The notes: generated by a model from the letters alone, not told the origin. 54,524 bases of DNA from an uncultured Chitinophagales bacterium (GCA_946886475.1 CAMPIQ010000007.1:1-54524), one strand, 5' to 3'; shown: positions 9,365 through 19,448, counted from the first letter of the stretch. Made by a program: numbers and translations.

Positions 9365-10246
9365 CTATTTTTTTAACCTGTCGTACAGTAAATGAACAAG
9401 GCCGTCGGCCAGTCCTATCTTTGGTACAAAGATCTCCTCAGCTTCCGCCCATCTCATTACATTAATATAGATGAGGATCGCCGGAACAATAACGTCTGCC
9501 CGGTCTTCTCTTAATTGGTAAAGGCTGATTCTTTGAGCAAGAGAAAGACTGCTGAACTCTTTATAATAATTGCGAAGAAGTTCAAGTGTAAGCGGTTTTC
9601 CTTCTTTTCTTTTTGACAATGAAAACACCTTATTGATATTTCCTCCCGATCCAATAGCAGTAATATGATGGAGTCCGCTGGTTTTTTTCAGGATGAATTC
9701 ACGCATTTCATTCCAGTGCTCCTCCGTTACCTGGTTTTTCAGCAGCCTGATGGTACCTATATTAAATGACTGCTTGGCAATTAATTTACCGTCACTGAAA
9801 AACGTTAGCTCTGTGCTGCCTCCACCTACATCAATATAGAGATAAGATTCCTGGTTACTCAGATTTTCGGCCACATGGTTTTCATAGATATAAGTGGCTT
9901 CCTCTTCACCTGAAATAACCCTGATATCGATACCGGTTTCCTTATGAACCTTATCCAGGATGGACCGGGCATTGCCTGCATCCCGCATGGCGGAAGTAGC
10001 AGCGGTGATGAGGTGTTTTACCTGATATACATCAATTAACAATTTATAAGCCTTGATGGTTTTTATCAGCATCTCTTCTTTCTGAGCTGAGATCTCTCCC
10101 TTATCAAAAACATCAAAGCCCAGCCTCAACGGAACCCTTACCAGGGTTAGCTTGATGAATTCAGGATTTCCCTGCGTACCAACTATAACATCGGTGATCA
10201 GCAGCCTTGCTGCGTTACTGCCTATATCAATTGCCGCCAGTTTCAA
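9365..10246 (-). CDS. ppx: Ppx/GppA family phosphatase (exopolyphosphatase-like)
   Basis: An ASKHA-fold phosphatase that removes terminal phosphate from polyphosphate or pppGpp. The N-terminal AAIDIGSNAARLLI is the phosphate-1 motif, YLYIDVGGGSTEL is phosphate-2, and AIGSGGNINKV follows. At 293 residues it has only the two-domain catalytic core and lacks the HD-like C-terminal domain of longer Ppx enzymes. Its start lies inside the 3' end of ppk1 (20-nt overlap), so translation is probably coupled and polyphosphate synthesis and breakdown are co-regulated. Confidence 0.9.
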   Translation of the reverse strand: MKLAAIDIGSNAARLLITDVIVGTQGNPEFIKLTLVRVPLRLGFDVFDKGEISAQKEEMLIKTIKAYKLLIDVYQVKHLITAATSAMRDAGNARSILDKVHKETGIDIRVISGEEEATYIYENHVAENLSNQESYLYIDVGGGSTELTFFSDGKLIAKQSFNIGTIRLLKNQVTEEHWNEMREFILKKTSGLHHITAIGSGGNINKVFSLSKRKEGKPLTLELLRNYYKEFSSLSLAQRISLYQLREDRADVIVPAILIYINVMRWAEAEEIFVPKIGLADGLVHLLYDRLKK

Positions 10247-12317
10247 TACTTTCAGTTATTTTATTATGCAGATAATTATAAGTTTCTTCCTGAGACCGTA
10301 CCTGTACCCCGTCTGACTGCACATATTCATTGGTTAGTTCATTATTCAGCCACCGGCCTTTTACATTATCTCTAAGCTGTATCTCAATAATGTCCTTGAT
10401 TTCTTTTTTAATGTCTTCATCAAAAATAGGACATGAAGCTTCTACACGGTGGTCAAGGTTCCTGATCATCCAGTCCGCCGAAGATATGAACACCTTTTCT
10501 TTACCACCGTTATGGAAGATCCACACCCTTGCATGTTCCAGGTATTCATCCACTATGCTCAACGCCCTTATTGGCTTGTCGAAGCGTGTACTTTCAGTAA
10601 CCATGCAAAAAATTCCACGTATTATGAGGTTGATCTCCACACCTGACTTGGCTGCTTCGTACAATTCACTTATGATCTCTTCATCAGAAAGTGAATTCAT
10701 TTTGGCTGTGATCTTTGCAGTATTTCCCCTGATAGCATTTTTTACTTCGGAATGGATCATCTTGATAATTTCCCGCCGCGCAAAATTGGGACTTGGCAAA
10801 ATGGAAGTGCAGGCTTTCAGAAAATGGGTCCCCGTTTTATAATGTTCTATATAATTAAATATCCGGTTCACATCTGCCATAATATTCTTGTTGGATGTCA
10901 TCAGACAATGGTCGGCATATACTTTGGCAGTGTCTTCATTCAGATTCCCCGTACTTACAAAACCATATTGAACAATCTTATCCTGTACACGCTTGCGGAT
11001 GATACCCATTTTAGCATGGATCTTCATATTGGGAATTCCAATCAGAACTTTCACACCTTCTTCTTCCAGTCTTTCCTTCCATTCCAGGTTGGCTTCCTCA
11101 TCAAACCTGGCCCTCAGTTCAAGCATCACCAGTACCTGTTTTCCATTGCGCACTGCATTGATCAGCGCATTGATCACTTTTGATTGCCTGGCCAGCCGGT
11201 ATGCGGTAACTTTAATGGAGGTTACATCCGGATCTATGGCAGCCTCGCGCAAAAGATCTATCACCGCATTAAAGGAATGATAGGGGAAATGAAGCATCAC
11301 ATCTTTCTTTAACACCACATCGGTTACGCGGTTTTCGATCATGAATGCAGGGTGGTCGATCGATTTTTTTCTCTTGCTTACCACATTGAATACCTGTTTG
11401 GGAAAATCCATGAATTCCCTGAAATTATGTATGCGGCCACCTGGTATAATATTATCCCTTTTAGTAAGATTGAATTTTCTGATCAGGAATTCAAGTAATC
11501 CGGGATCCATTTCCTTATCATAAATAAATCGCACCGGCTTTCCTTTGCGCCGGTTCTTCAATCCTTTTTCAATTTTCTGTATAAGCGTGGTGGAGATGTC
11601 ATTATCGATATCTATCTCTGCATCCCTGGTTACTTTAAATACACCGGAATGATATTGATCATAACCAAAATAGCTGAAGATCTCGGGTAAATTGAACCGG
11701 ATCACATCCTCCAGTAATATAATATGGTATTCATGATCGGGGGAAGGCAGAATTACAAAACGGCTTTGAACCCTTGTAGGCACTTCAATAATCGAATACA
11801 TCCTGTTTAATGCGCTTTCCTTCCTGGACATAACAACACCCAGGTAAATTGATTTATCGCGCAGGTAAGGAAAATGGGGAATACTTTCAATCATCAGGGG
11901 TATCACATTGGCACTCACTTCCTCTTCATAATAAGTTCTCACAAATTCCTGTTGCTGCGGATTAAGATCCTTTTCTGTAACCAGAAAGATCTTTTGTTCA
12001 GCCATCTGTTCAAGTATCTCATCCCAGATGCGGTTAAATTCATTCTGATGGTTTAGCACCGTCATCTGAATTTCCTCTATCAGTTTTTCAGGGTTCAGTT
12101 CCATGTGCATCTTTCCCTTATTGCCATACTGGATCATTCGTTTGAGAGTGGCCACACGAACGCGGAAAAACTCATCAAGATTGTTGGAAAAAATCCCCAG
12201 GAAACGGATCCGTTCGCGAAGGGGCACGTCTGGATCAGCTGCCTCCTGCAGCACACGTGCATTGAATGATAACCAGCTGATATCTCTGGGAATGATCTTA
12301 CGTTTCAGGTTTGCCAT
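10227..12317 (-). CDS. ppk1: Polyphosphate kinase 1
   Basis: Reversible ATP:polyphosphate phosphotransferase of 696 residues. The order is the N-terminal PPK domain (RDISWLSFNARVLQEA and NLDEFFRVRVATL), a middle domain, and two phospholipase D-like catalytic domains. His434 in MKIHAKMGII matches the autophosphorylated His435 of E. coli. YGFVSTGNLNEDTA and DHRVEASCPIFD are also typical. It overlaps ppx by 20 nt downstream. The 58-nt gap upstream is short, so it may share a transcript with rfaE2. Confidence 0.95.
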   Translation of the reverse strand: MANLKRKIIPRDISWLSFNARVLQEAADPDVPLRERIRFLGIFSNNLDEFFRVRVATLKRMIQYGNKGKMHMELNPEKLIEEIQMTVLNHQNEFNRIWDEILEQMAEQKIFLVTEKDLNPQQQEFVRTYYEEEVSANVIPLMIESIPHFPYLRDKSIYLGVVMSRKESALNRMYSIIEVPTRVQSRFVILPSPDHEYHIILLEDVIRFNLPEIFSYFGYDQYHSGVFKVTRDAEIDIDNDISTTLIQKIEKGLKNRRKGKPVRFIYDKEMDPGLLEFLIRKFNLTKRDNIIPGGRIHNFREFMDFPKQVFNVVSKRKKSIDHPAFMIENRVTDVVLKKDVMLHFPYHSFNAVIDLLREAAIDPDVTSIKVTAYRLARQSKVINALINAVRNGKQVLVMLELRARFDEEANLEWKERLEEEGVKVLIGIPNMKIHAKMGIIRKRVQDKIVQYGFVSTGNLNEDTAKVYADHCLMTSNKNIMADVNRIFNYIEHYKTGTHFLKACTSILPSPNFARREIIKMIHSEVKNAIRGNTAKITAKMNSLSDEEIISELYEAAKSGVEINLIIRGIFCMVTESTRFDKPIRALSIVDEYLEHARVWIFHNGGKEKVFISSADWMIRNLDHRVEASCPIFDEDIKKEIKDIIEIQLRDNVKGRWLNNELTNEYVQSDGVQVRSQEETYNYLHNKITESIETGGN

Positions 12318-12375
12318 CGGTTAATTTATACGCTGCTTTCACTATATGCAACATCCATGCTCAGCTTAAAGAGGC

Positions 12376-12867
12376 TCAGGTATTTTGAATTTTATTAATA
12401 ATTGAAGTAGTGCTCAAACCTTCAATGATGGGATTTATGATAACTTTTCCCCCTGATTCTATAACTTCCCTGGCGCCGGCAATATCTTCCACTTTATAGT
12501 CTCCGCCTTTCACCATTACCTCCGGTTTTATAATTTTCACCAGTTCAACTGGTGTAGGCTCTGTAAAAATAACAACTGCATCCACCATGCTCAGAGAGGC
12601 CAGGAGCAGGGCCCTAGAATCCTGATCGTTTACCGGACGCCCTTTTCCTTTCAGGTCATTGATTGATGCATCTGAGTTTAAACCCACCACTAAAATGTCA
12701 CCATGTTGCGCAGCTTCGCTCAAAGAGGAAATATGCCCTGCATGCAGGATATCAAAGCAACCATTTGTAAAAACAATTGTTTTTGTTTTCAATCTCCATT
12801 GTGCCAGACTTTTTTGAAGTTCAGGCAGCGTCAATATTTTGTTCTGTATACTGTTGCCCGCTCGCAA
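12376..12867 (-). CDS. rfaE2: D-glycero-beta-D-manno-heptose 1-phosphate adenylyltransferase (standalone RfaE domain II)
   Basis: A nucleotidyltransferase that makes ADP-heptose for lipopolysaccharide core. The sequence has VFTNGCFDILHAGH (the HxGH site) and VGLNSDASI, and ends with GLSTTSIINKI. It is the single-domain form; the HldE kinase domain is absent. No ATG is available. I chose the TTG at 12867, which has AGGA just upstream and keeps the NKILTL segment that family members share; it overlaps the upstream gene by 47 nt. TTG 12834 is a possible shorter start, and GTG 12918 would force a 98-nt overlap. Confidence 0.88.
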   Translation of the reverse strand: MRAGNSIQNKILTLPELQKSLAQWRLKTKTIVFTNGCFDILHAGHISSLSEAAQHGDILVVGLNSDASINDLKGKGRPVNDQDSRALLLASLSMVDAVVIFTEPTPVELVKIIKPEVMVKGGDYKVEDIAGAREVIESGGKVIINPIIEGLSTTSIINKIQNT

Positions 12868-13870
12868 TTTTCCTGTTTTTATTGTGATGAGATAATAAAG
12901 CAAAGAAGATAAGCCCACCCACCAGAATGATCAGGGTCTGCACAGACCATAACAGCCATCCCAGGGCATTGCCAATGGTTTTTTCATCAATTCCATACCA
13001 GCCGATAAGCTTGGCTACCAGTAATGGATAAGCGCCAATTCCTCCCGGGGTCAGGATCATACCTACACTGCCAACCGCAAGCGTTGTTAATCCTCCTCCA
13101 ATTCCCAGATGCGCAGTTTCCCGTAGTGCATAGATCCCTACCGTGGTACCGGCAAGGTATAAAACCCAGATAAGGATACTGTGAAATATGAATAGTCCCT
13201 TGTGTTCAACCAGCCTGATACTGCTCAATCCATGCCATATCCCTTTGATCACGGATTTAAATTTTGAAACAGCATCAATATGCCCGAATCTTTTTAATAA
13301 TATATATAGAACAAGAAAAACTAAAAGCATACCACCGGCCAGTAATAAAATTTTAGTTACCGATGTATTGCCGGCCTTATCACGGAACATTCCCGAAAAT
13401 TCAACTGAAAGTTTTTCACCAATAAGTCCACCCTGCATTATAAGCGCTGCGATAAAAACAATCAATAGACAAACAACGTCTACCGCTCTTTCCATAACTA
13501 TGGTTCCCACCAGGCGGTCAGCTCTAACTTTCTCATAACGGGCAAGAAGGGTGCACTTCACCACTTCACCAAGCCGCGGCACGGCACTGTTCACGAGGTA
13601 GCCGATCATCACTGCAGCAAAAGTGTTAAATGTACTGGGGTGGTAACCCAGCGGCTCCATCAATATCTTCCATCTCAAAGCCCTGCTATAATGGGCTATA
13701 AACAAAAGTAAAATAGCGGGAACAATCAACCAGTGCCTTGCCTGTCTCACCGATTCCTTAATGTGTTCCCATTGTTCCCTGTTGATATCTTTTATGGTTA
13801 GCCATACAAACAGGATCCCAAGACCAAAAAAGAAAAGGTACTGGAGTATGGTGAGCAGCGGTTTTTTCAT
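12821..13870 (-). CDS. Lysylphosphatidylglycerol synthase transmembrane-domain (UPF0104 / flippase-like) protein
   Basis: An integral membrane protein of about 350 residues with roughly eight hydrophobic segments and no soluble catalytic domain. The YSRALRWKILMEPLGY segment and the VNSAVPRLGEVVKCTLLARYE stretch are typical of the family that includes the flippase part of MprF and AglD-like proteins. GMILTPGGIGAYPLLVA is the conserved C-terminal signature. Its lipid substrate is unknown. I chose the ATG at 13870 (MKKPLLTILQY); the 16 extra upstream residues are unlikely. Its 3' end overlaps rfaE2. Confidence 0.85.
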   Translation of the reverse strand: MKKPLLTILQYLFFFGLGILFVWLTIKDINREQWEHIKESVRQARHWLIVPAILLLFIAHYSRALRWKILMEPLGYHPSTFNTFAAVMIGYLVNSAVPRLGEVVKCTLLARYEKVRADRLVGTIVMERAVDVVCLLIVFIAALIMQGGLIGEKLSVEFSGMFRDKAGNTSVTKILLLAGGMLLVFLVLYILLKRFGHIDAVSKFKSVIKGIWHGLSSIRLVEHKGLFIFHSILIWVLYLAGTTVGIYALRETAHLGIGGGLTTLAVGSVGMILTPGGIGAYPLLVAKLIGWYGIDEKTIGNALGWLLWSVQTLIILVGGLIFFALLSHHNKNRKIASGQQYTEQNIDAA

Positions 13871-13983
13871 CCGCTGTGAAGATAGGAAAAGAACGGACGA
13901 AGCGGAACAGAAGAACAAGGAACAGGGAGTGGTGATTTATGAATTAATGCCAGGAGGCTGATTGATCATCATGCTAAATGCTT

Positions 13984-14328
13984 CTACATTTTATTTCCTT
14001 CTTTCGGAAATACCAGCCAGGGTTTAAATGTCCTGGCTTCTTCAAAGCTCATGGTGCAATAAGATATAATCACCACCACATCTCCTACAGCTCCACGGCG
14101 GGCAGCCGGACCATTCAGGCAACAAACACCAGAACCACGTTTGCCTTTTATCAGGTAGGTCTCAATTCTTTCACCATTATTTACATTCACTACCTGCACT
14201 TTTTCATTTTCAATCATATTTGCAGCATCCATAAGGTCCTCGTCAAGGGTCAGACTGCCTACATAATGAAGATTGGCTTCTGTAATAACGGCCCTGTGCA
14301 CCTTTGATTTAAGTATGGAGATATTCAT
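13984..14328 (-). CDS. panD: Aspartate 1-decarboxylase proenzyme
   Basis: Makes beta-alanine from L-aspartate for pantothenate synthesis. The protein is 114 residues and cleaves itself between Gly24 and Ser25 (HYVGSLTLD), converting Ser25 to the pyruvoyl cofactor. The [11 protein letters not shown] and [11 protein letters not shown] segments are also conserved. It lies 38 nt downstream of panC on the same strand, so the two form an operon. Confidence 0.96.
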   Translation of the reverse strand: MNISILKSKVHRAVITEANLHYVGSLTLDEDLMDAANMIENEKVQVVNVNNGERIETYLIKGKRGSGVCCLNGPAARRGAVGDVVVIISYCTMSFEEARTFKPWLVFPKEGNKM

Positions 14329-14366
14329 AGCGGATGCAAATTTAAATGATGCTGGTGAAGTGTTTG

Positions 14367-15203
14367 TTAATTAAAAGAAAGGTTGTCGATCAACCTTACT
14401 TTTCCTATAGTTGCAGCGATCAGGGCAACCAAAGGTTTACCAGTATCAAAAGCAGGGGAGAGGTCTTCCCGGTTGGCTAATTCAACATAATCCACTTCAA
14501 AACCATTTTTAACAAGTTGATCTCTTGCCTCCATTTTCAATTGAGGGATGGATTGGTCGTTGAGTTTTGATCCCATTTCAACCAGCACTTTATACAGGGT
14601 GATTGCTTGTTGCCTTTGCGCTGGGGTTAAGCGGAGATTGCGGCTGCTCATGGCCAGCCCGTCCTTTTCTCTTACCGTTGGCACAATTACAAGTTCAACC
14701 TCCCTGCCTGTAATTTCAATAAGTTTCTTTATGATGATGCATTGCTGAAAATCTTTTTGTCCCAGATACATCCTGCCGGGCTCAATAATTTCAAGAAAAC
14801 GGTCAACCACCTGGCAAACACCCTGAAAATGTCCGGGCCTGAAATGCCCTTCCAGTATGTGTTCCACCGCACCCAGGTCATAATGTTGTTGTTTCCAGCT
14901 GGAAGGGTAAATTTCATTTACGGAGGGAAGAAACAGAATATCACATCCGGCCTTTTCCAGTTTTTCAATATCCTCTTCAATGGTAACGGGATATAATTTA
15001 AAATCTTCAGGGTTATTGAATTGGGTAGGGTTGATGAATATACTTGAAATGACCCGGTCATTGCCTGAACGGGCCATGTGGACCAATGAAAGGTGGCCAT
15101 CGTGCAATGCTCCCATAGTGGGCACGAACCCATACTTTATTCCTTTTACGGATTGAAGATTAAGGTGCTTTGAAAGGTCTTCCTGCTTTTTAAAGATGAT
15201 CAT
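14367..15203 (-). CDS. panC: Pantothenate synthetase (pantoate-beta-alanine ligase)
   Basis: ATP-dependent ligase of pantoate and beta-alanine, 278 residues. [15 protein letters not shown] holds the HxGH ATP site, YLGQKDFQQ the substrate pocket and [10 protein letters not shown] the KMSKS-like loop. It leads the panCD operon. It is transcribed divergently from the GT5-domain gene, with about 87 nt between the start codons. Confidence 0.96.
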   Translation of the reverse strand: MIIFKKQEDLSKHLNLQSVKGIKYGFVPTMGALHDGHLSLVHMARSGNDRVISSIFINPTQFNNPEDFKLYPVTIEEDIEKLEKAGCDILFLPSVNEIYPSSWKQQHYDLGAVEHILEGHFRPGHFQGVCQVVDRFLEIIEPGRMYLGQKDFQQCIIIKKLIEITGREVELVIVPTVREKDGLAMSSRNLRLTPAQRQQAITLYKVLVEMGSKLNDQSIPQLKMEARDQLVKNGFEVDYVELANREDLSPAFDTGKPLVALIAATIGKVRLIDNLSFN

Positions 15204-15251
15204 ACCAATGCGTTAGAAGGAGGACGGTAAGAGCGTTTGATAAGAATTAAT

Positions 15252-15259
15252 TACCTTTG
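15252..15259 (+). promoter_or_regulatory. TACCTTTG -7-like box ahead of the GT5 gene
   Basis: An exact TAnnTTTG match 32 nt before the start codon. A TTTG lies at 15236-15239, but that spacing (12 nt) is shorter than usual, so the -33 element is uncertain. Confidence 0.4.
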
Positions 15260-15290
15260 CACACCTTTCCCCGATTTTAAAACGGTAACA

Positions 15291-16106
15291 ATGTCAGCAA
15301 AGAAAAGAATTTTATTCATTGCCAATGAAATGTCTCCCTATCTTGAACTCACTGAATTTTCTGAAGTTGTAAACAAACTGGCGATCAAGTCGAATGATGG
15401 CGGATTTGAAGTTCGTTGCATCATGCCAAGGTTTGGAGCCATCAATGAGCGCCGGCACCGTTTGCATGAAGTTGTACGTTTATCCGGTATCAATGTATCA
15501 ATAGATAATGAAGATTTTCCACTTCAGATAAAAGTGGCTTCATTACCCAATGCAAGACTGCAGGTTTATTTCCTGGATAATGAGGACCTGTTCAAAAGAA
15601 AACACATTTTCACGGACGACAAGGAAAAATGGTTTGATGATAATGGCTTAAGAACAATATTCTTCTGTAAGGGCGCGCTTGAAACAGTAAAGAAATTCGG
15701 ATGGCCTCCTGACATTATTCATTGCAGTGGCTGGATGTCCGGACTTATACCCATGTACCTGAAAACGGTATATAAAAAAGAACCGGTATTTGCACATAGC
15801 AAAATTGTTTATACCATAGGACAAAACACTTTCAAAGAAAAGCTTGGATCTGATTTTCTTTCAAAGGCAACCATTCATCCTTCCATTAAGGATAAGGACC
15901 TGGAACCCTATAAGGATTCTAATAATATAGCTATGTTCCGTGGTGGCGCTACCTATGCAGATGCCATTAGTTTCGGAGCAGAAAAAGTTGAGAAGAAATT
16001 AATTGAAGAGTTTACTAAAGTACGCGGAAAGAAAACCTTGCCTTACAATGCAGAATCTGATTTAACAGACTATTTACAACTGTATAGCGATCTTGCGAGC
16101 AAGTAA
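15291..16106 (+). CDS. Glycogen/starch synthase catalytic-domain protein (GT5 N-terminal domain only)
   Basis: A 271-residue protein matching the N-terminal Rossmann half of glycogen synthase. KRILFIANEMSPYLELTEFSEVV corresponds to the ADP-glucose-binding start of GlgA, though the usual KTGGL is replaced by ELTEF. PDIIHCSGWMSGLIPMYLK matches the conserved DWHT/W region. The C-terminal half that holds the second part of the active site is missing, yet the frame is intact and ends cleanly, so this is not a fresh truncation. I believe this short form recurs in Bacteroidota next to panC. Catalysis is doubtful. I chose the ATG at 15291 over an upstream start at 15237, which would overlap the promoter box. 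Confidence 0.78.
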   Translation: MSAKKRILFIANEMSPYLELTEFSEVVNKLAIKSNDGGFEVRCIMPRFGAINERRHRLHEVVRLSGINVSIDNEDFPLQIKVASLPNARLQVYFLDNEDLFKRKHIFTDDKEKWFDDNGLRTIFFCKGALETVKKFGWPPDIIHCSGWMSGLIPMYLKTVYKKEPVFAHSKIVYTIGQNTFKEKLGSDFLSKATIHPSIKDKDLEPYKDSNNIAMFRGGATYADAISFGAEKVEKKLIEEFTKVRGKKTLPYNAESDLTDYLQLYSDLASK

Positions 16107-16132
16107 ATTTCAAACTGCTTTAATCAACATTC

Positions 16133-17554
16133 GTGAAAAAGAACAGACTGGCTTTATTATTCATATCCCTTTCACTCATTGGTTTTTTTTCCTGTAAAAA
16201 AATAAATGAAGCCACAGAAATCGGCGATGGTCTGATACCTCCGATTGATAATATAAATACTTTCCAGGTTGATTACGAAGCCAGCACCATCAACAGGATC
16301 TTCTTTGACAGCACAAGGGTAGGTTATTTTGATTACCTGGCCCTGGGTCATATAGATGATGCTGAGTTTGGAAGCATGCACGCGAACTTTGCATTCAATC
16401 TAAGTTCCACTTCCATGTATGGCACTTACCCGTTCAAACCAAAGAAAGATACCATTCATACCATTGATTCCGTTGTACTCCAGCTGGCCTATGCCGGTGC
16501 CTATGGCGATACCCTGGGCAATGGTATTCAAACAGTTTCCGTATTTGAAATTGACCAGAACGCAGGCTTCCGCTCCGATACTGCTTATTTTTATAATGAT
16601 CCTGCTTCCGATTTTGGTGGTGCCCTGCTGGGTACAAAAACATACAGCATCAGGGATGACCTGGATTCAACGCTGGTACAGGAACCAGGTGATACCGCAG
16701 CGAGATATATAAAGAATGTATTGAGGATCCGTCTGAATAATTCCATAGGCGATAAGATTGCCTCTTTCACAACCGATTCAGGTGGTGCCAATTCAGGGTT
16801 CTCAACTGACTCCGCCTTCAAAAAATTACTTCCGGGACTATCAGTAAAATCTTCCAATTCCGGAAATGCATTTGCCTATTTTAACCTGGCAGATATAAAT
16901 AATACCCGGCTTATTGTTTATTACCGTTACAAACACAACGGGAATGATACAACATCCGCTGTGAGCTTTGTGCACTCAGGCTTTGGCCAGAGCAATTTTG
17001 TAAATGTTCAACCGGGTGGTAACTGGGTGGCGGCTATTGATAACAGCAATGCAGATAAGATCTATCTGCAGGGATCACCTTCCGGCGCTTACGGTTCCAT
17101 TAAAATACCCGGACTTGATACACTGAACAATAAAGTGATCCACAGGGCTGAGCTGATAGCACCCGCCGTGATCATTTCTCCGGCTTATCCTGCACCTGCA
17201 CGGCTGTTCCTCGACAGACTGCGCGATGGAAAACCAAGATTGTTTGAAAATGATCTTCCTGCCAGTTTCGATGGTTCGGTTGATTATGATTTGTTTGGCG
17301 GCACCCTCAGGAATAATGAATATAAATTCAATATTACAAGGTACGTTCAGGGCATTGTAACCCGTAACGAACCCAATGATACACTTCGTATTTATGCTCC
17401 ATTTAAAACAACTGTATTTTCCTCTGCCCTGAACTTCAGGATCAATATCCCTGTACTGAGCCGGATAGCTGAAGGCAGGGTGGTACTGGGAGGGGGGAAC
17501 TATCCTGTTTCCAGCCAGCGTTTAAGATTGAGAATAATATATTCCAACCTCTGA
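16133..17554 (+). CDS. DUF4270 family lipoprotein
   Basis: A predicted outer-membrane or surface lipoprotein of 473 residues. The signal peptide ends at a lipobox-like GFFSC with Cys21. ATEIGDGLIPP, FDSTRVGYFDYLALGHIDD and the DTIDSVVLQL-type beta-rich repeats are typical of DUF4270, which is found in Bacteroidota. The function is unknown. It starts at a GTG, 27 nt after the GT5-domain gene on the same strand, so the two are probably cotranscribed. Confidence 0.82.
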   Translation: MKKNRLALLFISLSLIGFFSCKKINEATEIGDGLIPPIDNINTFQVDYEASTINRIFFDSTRVGYFDYLALGHIDDAEFGSMHANFAFNLSSTSMYGTYPFKPKKDTIHTIDSVVLQLAYAGAYGDTLGNGIQTVSVFEIDQNAGFRSDTAYFYNDPASDFGGALLGTKTYSIRDDLDSTLVQEPGDTAARYIKNVLRIRLNNSIGDKIASFTTDSGGANSGFSTDSAFKKLLPGLSVKSSNSGNAFAYFNLADINNTRLIVYYRYKHNGNDTTSAVSFVHSGFGQSNFVNVQPGGNWVAAIDNSNADKIYLQGSPSGAYGSIKIPGLDTLNNKVIHRAELIAPAVIISPAYPAPARLFLDRLRDGKPRLFENDLPASFDGSVDYDLFGGTLRNNEYKFNITRYVQGIVTRNEPNDTLRIYAPFKTTVFSSALNFRINIPVLSRIAEGRVVLGGGNYPVSSQRLRLRIIYSNL

Positions 17555-17565
17555 TTTCTGCTGAT

Positions 17566-17573
17566 TATATTTG
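17566..17573 (+). promoter_or_regulatory. TATATTTG -7-like box ahead of metK
   Basis: An exact TAnnTTTG match 41 nt upstream of metK. No TTG is found at the usual -33 distance, and I see no SAM riboswitch in the 59-nt gap. Confidence 0.4.
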
Positions 17574-17613
17574 CACCCAAATTATTTAATAGAACTGCTT
17601 AATTCTTAGCATT

Positions 17614-18867
17614 ATGCCCTATTTATTTACATCTGAAAGTGTTTCTGAAGGTCACCCGGATAAAGTAGCTGACCAGATATCCGATGCCCTAATTGATAAT
17701 TTCCTTGCTTTTGACCCACAGGCAAAAGTAGCGTGTGAAACGCTGGTTACTACAGGTCAGGTTGTGCTGGCCGGGGAAGTAAAATCCAAAGCATACCTCG
17801 ATGTGCAGGATATTGCCCGCGATGTGATCCGCAGAATTGGCTATACCAAAAGTGAATATATGTTTGAAGCTAATTCATGTGGTATCTTTTCCGCTATTCA
17901 TGAACAATCTTCTGATATCAACCAGGGTGTTGACCGCAAGAAAAAAGAAGAACAGGGTGCAGGCGACCAGGGTATGATGTTTGGCTATGCCACCAATGAA
18001 ACAGATGATTATATGCCACTGGCACTGGATCTTGCCCACAAGCTTCTCCAGGAACTGGCTGCATTACGCAGAGAGAACAAGCAAATCAAATACCTGCGTC
18101 CTGATGCTAAAAGCCAGGTAACACTTGAATACGATGACAATAACCGTCCTGTGCGCATTGATGCGATCGTGATCTCCACCCAGCATGATGATTTTGATAC
18201 AGAATCTAAAATGGCCCAGAAGATCAAGCAGGATATGATAAGCATACTGATACCAAGGGTTAAATCAAAGTATAAAAAATACGCAAAGCTTTTCAACGAT
18301 AATATTAAATATCACATCAACCCAACAGGCAAGTTTGTTATTGGCGGACCACATGGCGACACCGGTTTAACCGGCCGTAAGATCATTGTTGATACTTATG
18401 GTGGCAAAGGTGCTCATGGTGGTGGCGCATTCAGTGGTAAAGATCCTTCCAAGGTTGACCGTTCTGCTGCATATGCAACCCGTCATATTGCCAAGAACCT
18501 GGTAGCTGCCGGTATTTGCGACGAGATACTTGTTCAGGTATCTTATGCTATTGGAGTTGCACAGCCTACCAGCATCAATGTGAACACCTATGGTACTGCA
18601 AAAGTAGATCTGAGCGATGGTGAGATCAGCAAAATGGTGGAAGGCATTTTTGACATGCGCCCCTATTTTATAGAACAGCGATTGAAATTGCGTAATCCTA
18701 TTTATAGTGAAACTGCTGCTTATGGCCATATGGGCCGCAAGCCGGAAGTGGTTACAAAAGAATTTGTACAGCCGGGCGGTAAGAAAATTACAAAGAAGGT
18801 TGAACTGTTCACCTGGGAAAAACTTGATTATGTTCCCAAAGTGAAAAAAGCTTTTGGATTGAAATAA
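17614..18867 (+). CDS. metK: S-adenosylmethionine synthetase
   Basis: Makes SAM from methionine and ATP. The 417-residue protein has the N-terminal [17 protein letters not shown] with its metal and ATP-binding residues, [12 protein letters not shown] (signature 1) and [16 protein letters not shown] (signature 2). The [20 protein letters not shown] segment is also typical. A clear terminator follows 20 nt after the stop codon. Confidence 0.97.
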   Translation: MPYLFTSESVSEGHPDKVADQISDALIDNFLAFDPQAKVACETLVTTGQVVLAGEVKSKAYLDVQDIARDVIRRIGYTKSEYMFEANSCGIFSAIHEQSSDINQGVDRKKKEEQGAGDQGMMFGYATNETDDYMPLALDLAHKLLQELAALRRENKQIKYLRPDAKSQVTLEYDDNNRPVRIDAIVISTQHDDFDTESKMAQKIKQDMISILIPRVKSKYKKYAKLFNDNIKYHINPTGKFVIGGPHGDTGLTGRKIIVDTYGGKGAHGGGAFSGKDPSKVDRSAAYATRHIAKNLVAAGICDEILVQVSYAIGVAQPTSINVNTYGTAKVDLSDGEISKMVEGIFDMRPYFIEQRLKLRNPIYSETAAYGHMGRKPEVVTKEFVQPGGKKITKKVELFTWEKLDYVPKVKKAFGLK

Positions 18868-18885
18868 TTAAAGTCATCAATAATC

Positions 18886-18917
18886 AAAACCTCTGTTCTT
18901 TGACAGAGGTTTTTTAT
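18886..18917 (+). terminator. Rho-independent terminator after metK
   Basis: Stem AAAACCTCTGT / ACAGAGGTTTT with loop TCTTTG, followed by a T-rich tail. It ends just before the next gene at 18926. Confidence 0.9.
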
Positions 18918-18925
18918 TTTCGGTT

Positions 18926-19414
18926 ATGAAAAGAAATCTTTTGATTTCGTTTGCGCTTCTTATCATTTCCATAATTGTTATGCGCTGGCAGGGTAGTGTG
19001 CTCATTACTCCTGTTAGTACGAAAGGCATTATCGATGTAGAATTTTCAAGAACATTAGAACGCTTTAACCAGTTACGACTATTCCTTGACCAGGGCGCGG
19101 TGATAACAAACATTTACCTGGATTTTATTTTCATTGCTGCTTACACCTGGTTTCTTGTATCCGCCTGCCGATATATCAGGTCAACAACGGGCTGGAATAA
19201 ATGGAGCAATATGTTTAGCAGCATTTCCATTTCTGCGGCCATGTTTGATGTATGTGAGAACTTCCTTTTGTTGCTGATATGGAATGGAAGGTTCACACCT
19301 TCCTTACTGGAGGTTGTTTTCTGGTGTGCTGCCATTAAGTTTGTTTTAGCAGGTTCTGTGATATTATTTCTGCTGTTGGCCTGGCCATTTTCATTGAGAA
19401 GAAAAAAGCGTTAA
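18926..19414 (+). CDS. Small membrane protein of unknown function
   Basis: A 162-residue protein I do not recognise. It has about four hydrophobic segments: the N-terminus (LLISFALLIISIIVM), residues around 60-85, a middle segment (SISAAMFDVCENFLLLLIW) and the C-terminus (FVLAGSVILFLLLAWPF), and it ends in a basic RRKKR tail. The extracytoplasmic loop between the first two segments is mixed polar. It begins 9 nt after the metK terminator tail, and rlmB follows 34 nt after its stop, so it may share a transcript with rlmB. Confidence 0.7.
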   Translation: MKRNLLISFALLIISIIVMRWQGSVLITPVSTKGIIDVEFSRTLERFNQLRLFLDQGAVITNIYLDFIFIAAYTWFLVSACRYIRSTTGWNKWSNMFSSISISAAMFDVCENFLLLLIWNGRFTPSLLEVVFWCAAIKFVLAGSVILFLLLAWPFSLRRKKR

Positions 19415-19448
19415 TAATTACATCGCGTATCACAATTAATTTTGACAT

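Noticed and set aside
10330..10842. A 170-codon open frame on the plus strand
   Set aside because: It lies entirely antisense to the well-supported ppk1 gene and has no family-like content.
15291..16106. GT5-domain gene as a truncated pseudogene
   Set aside because: The frame is intact, has its own promoter box, ends with a normal stop and is followed closely by an intact gene; no remains of the C-terminal half are visible downstream.
17555..17613. Search for a SAM riboswitch ahead of metK
   Set aside because: The gap is only 59 nt, too short for a known SAM riboswitch, and holds only a promoter-like box.
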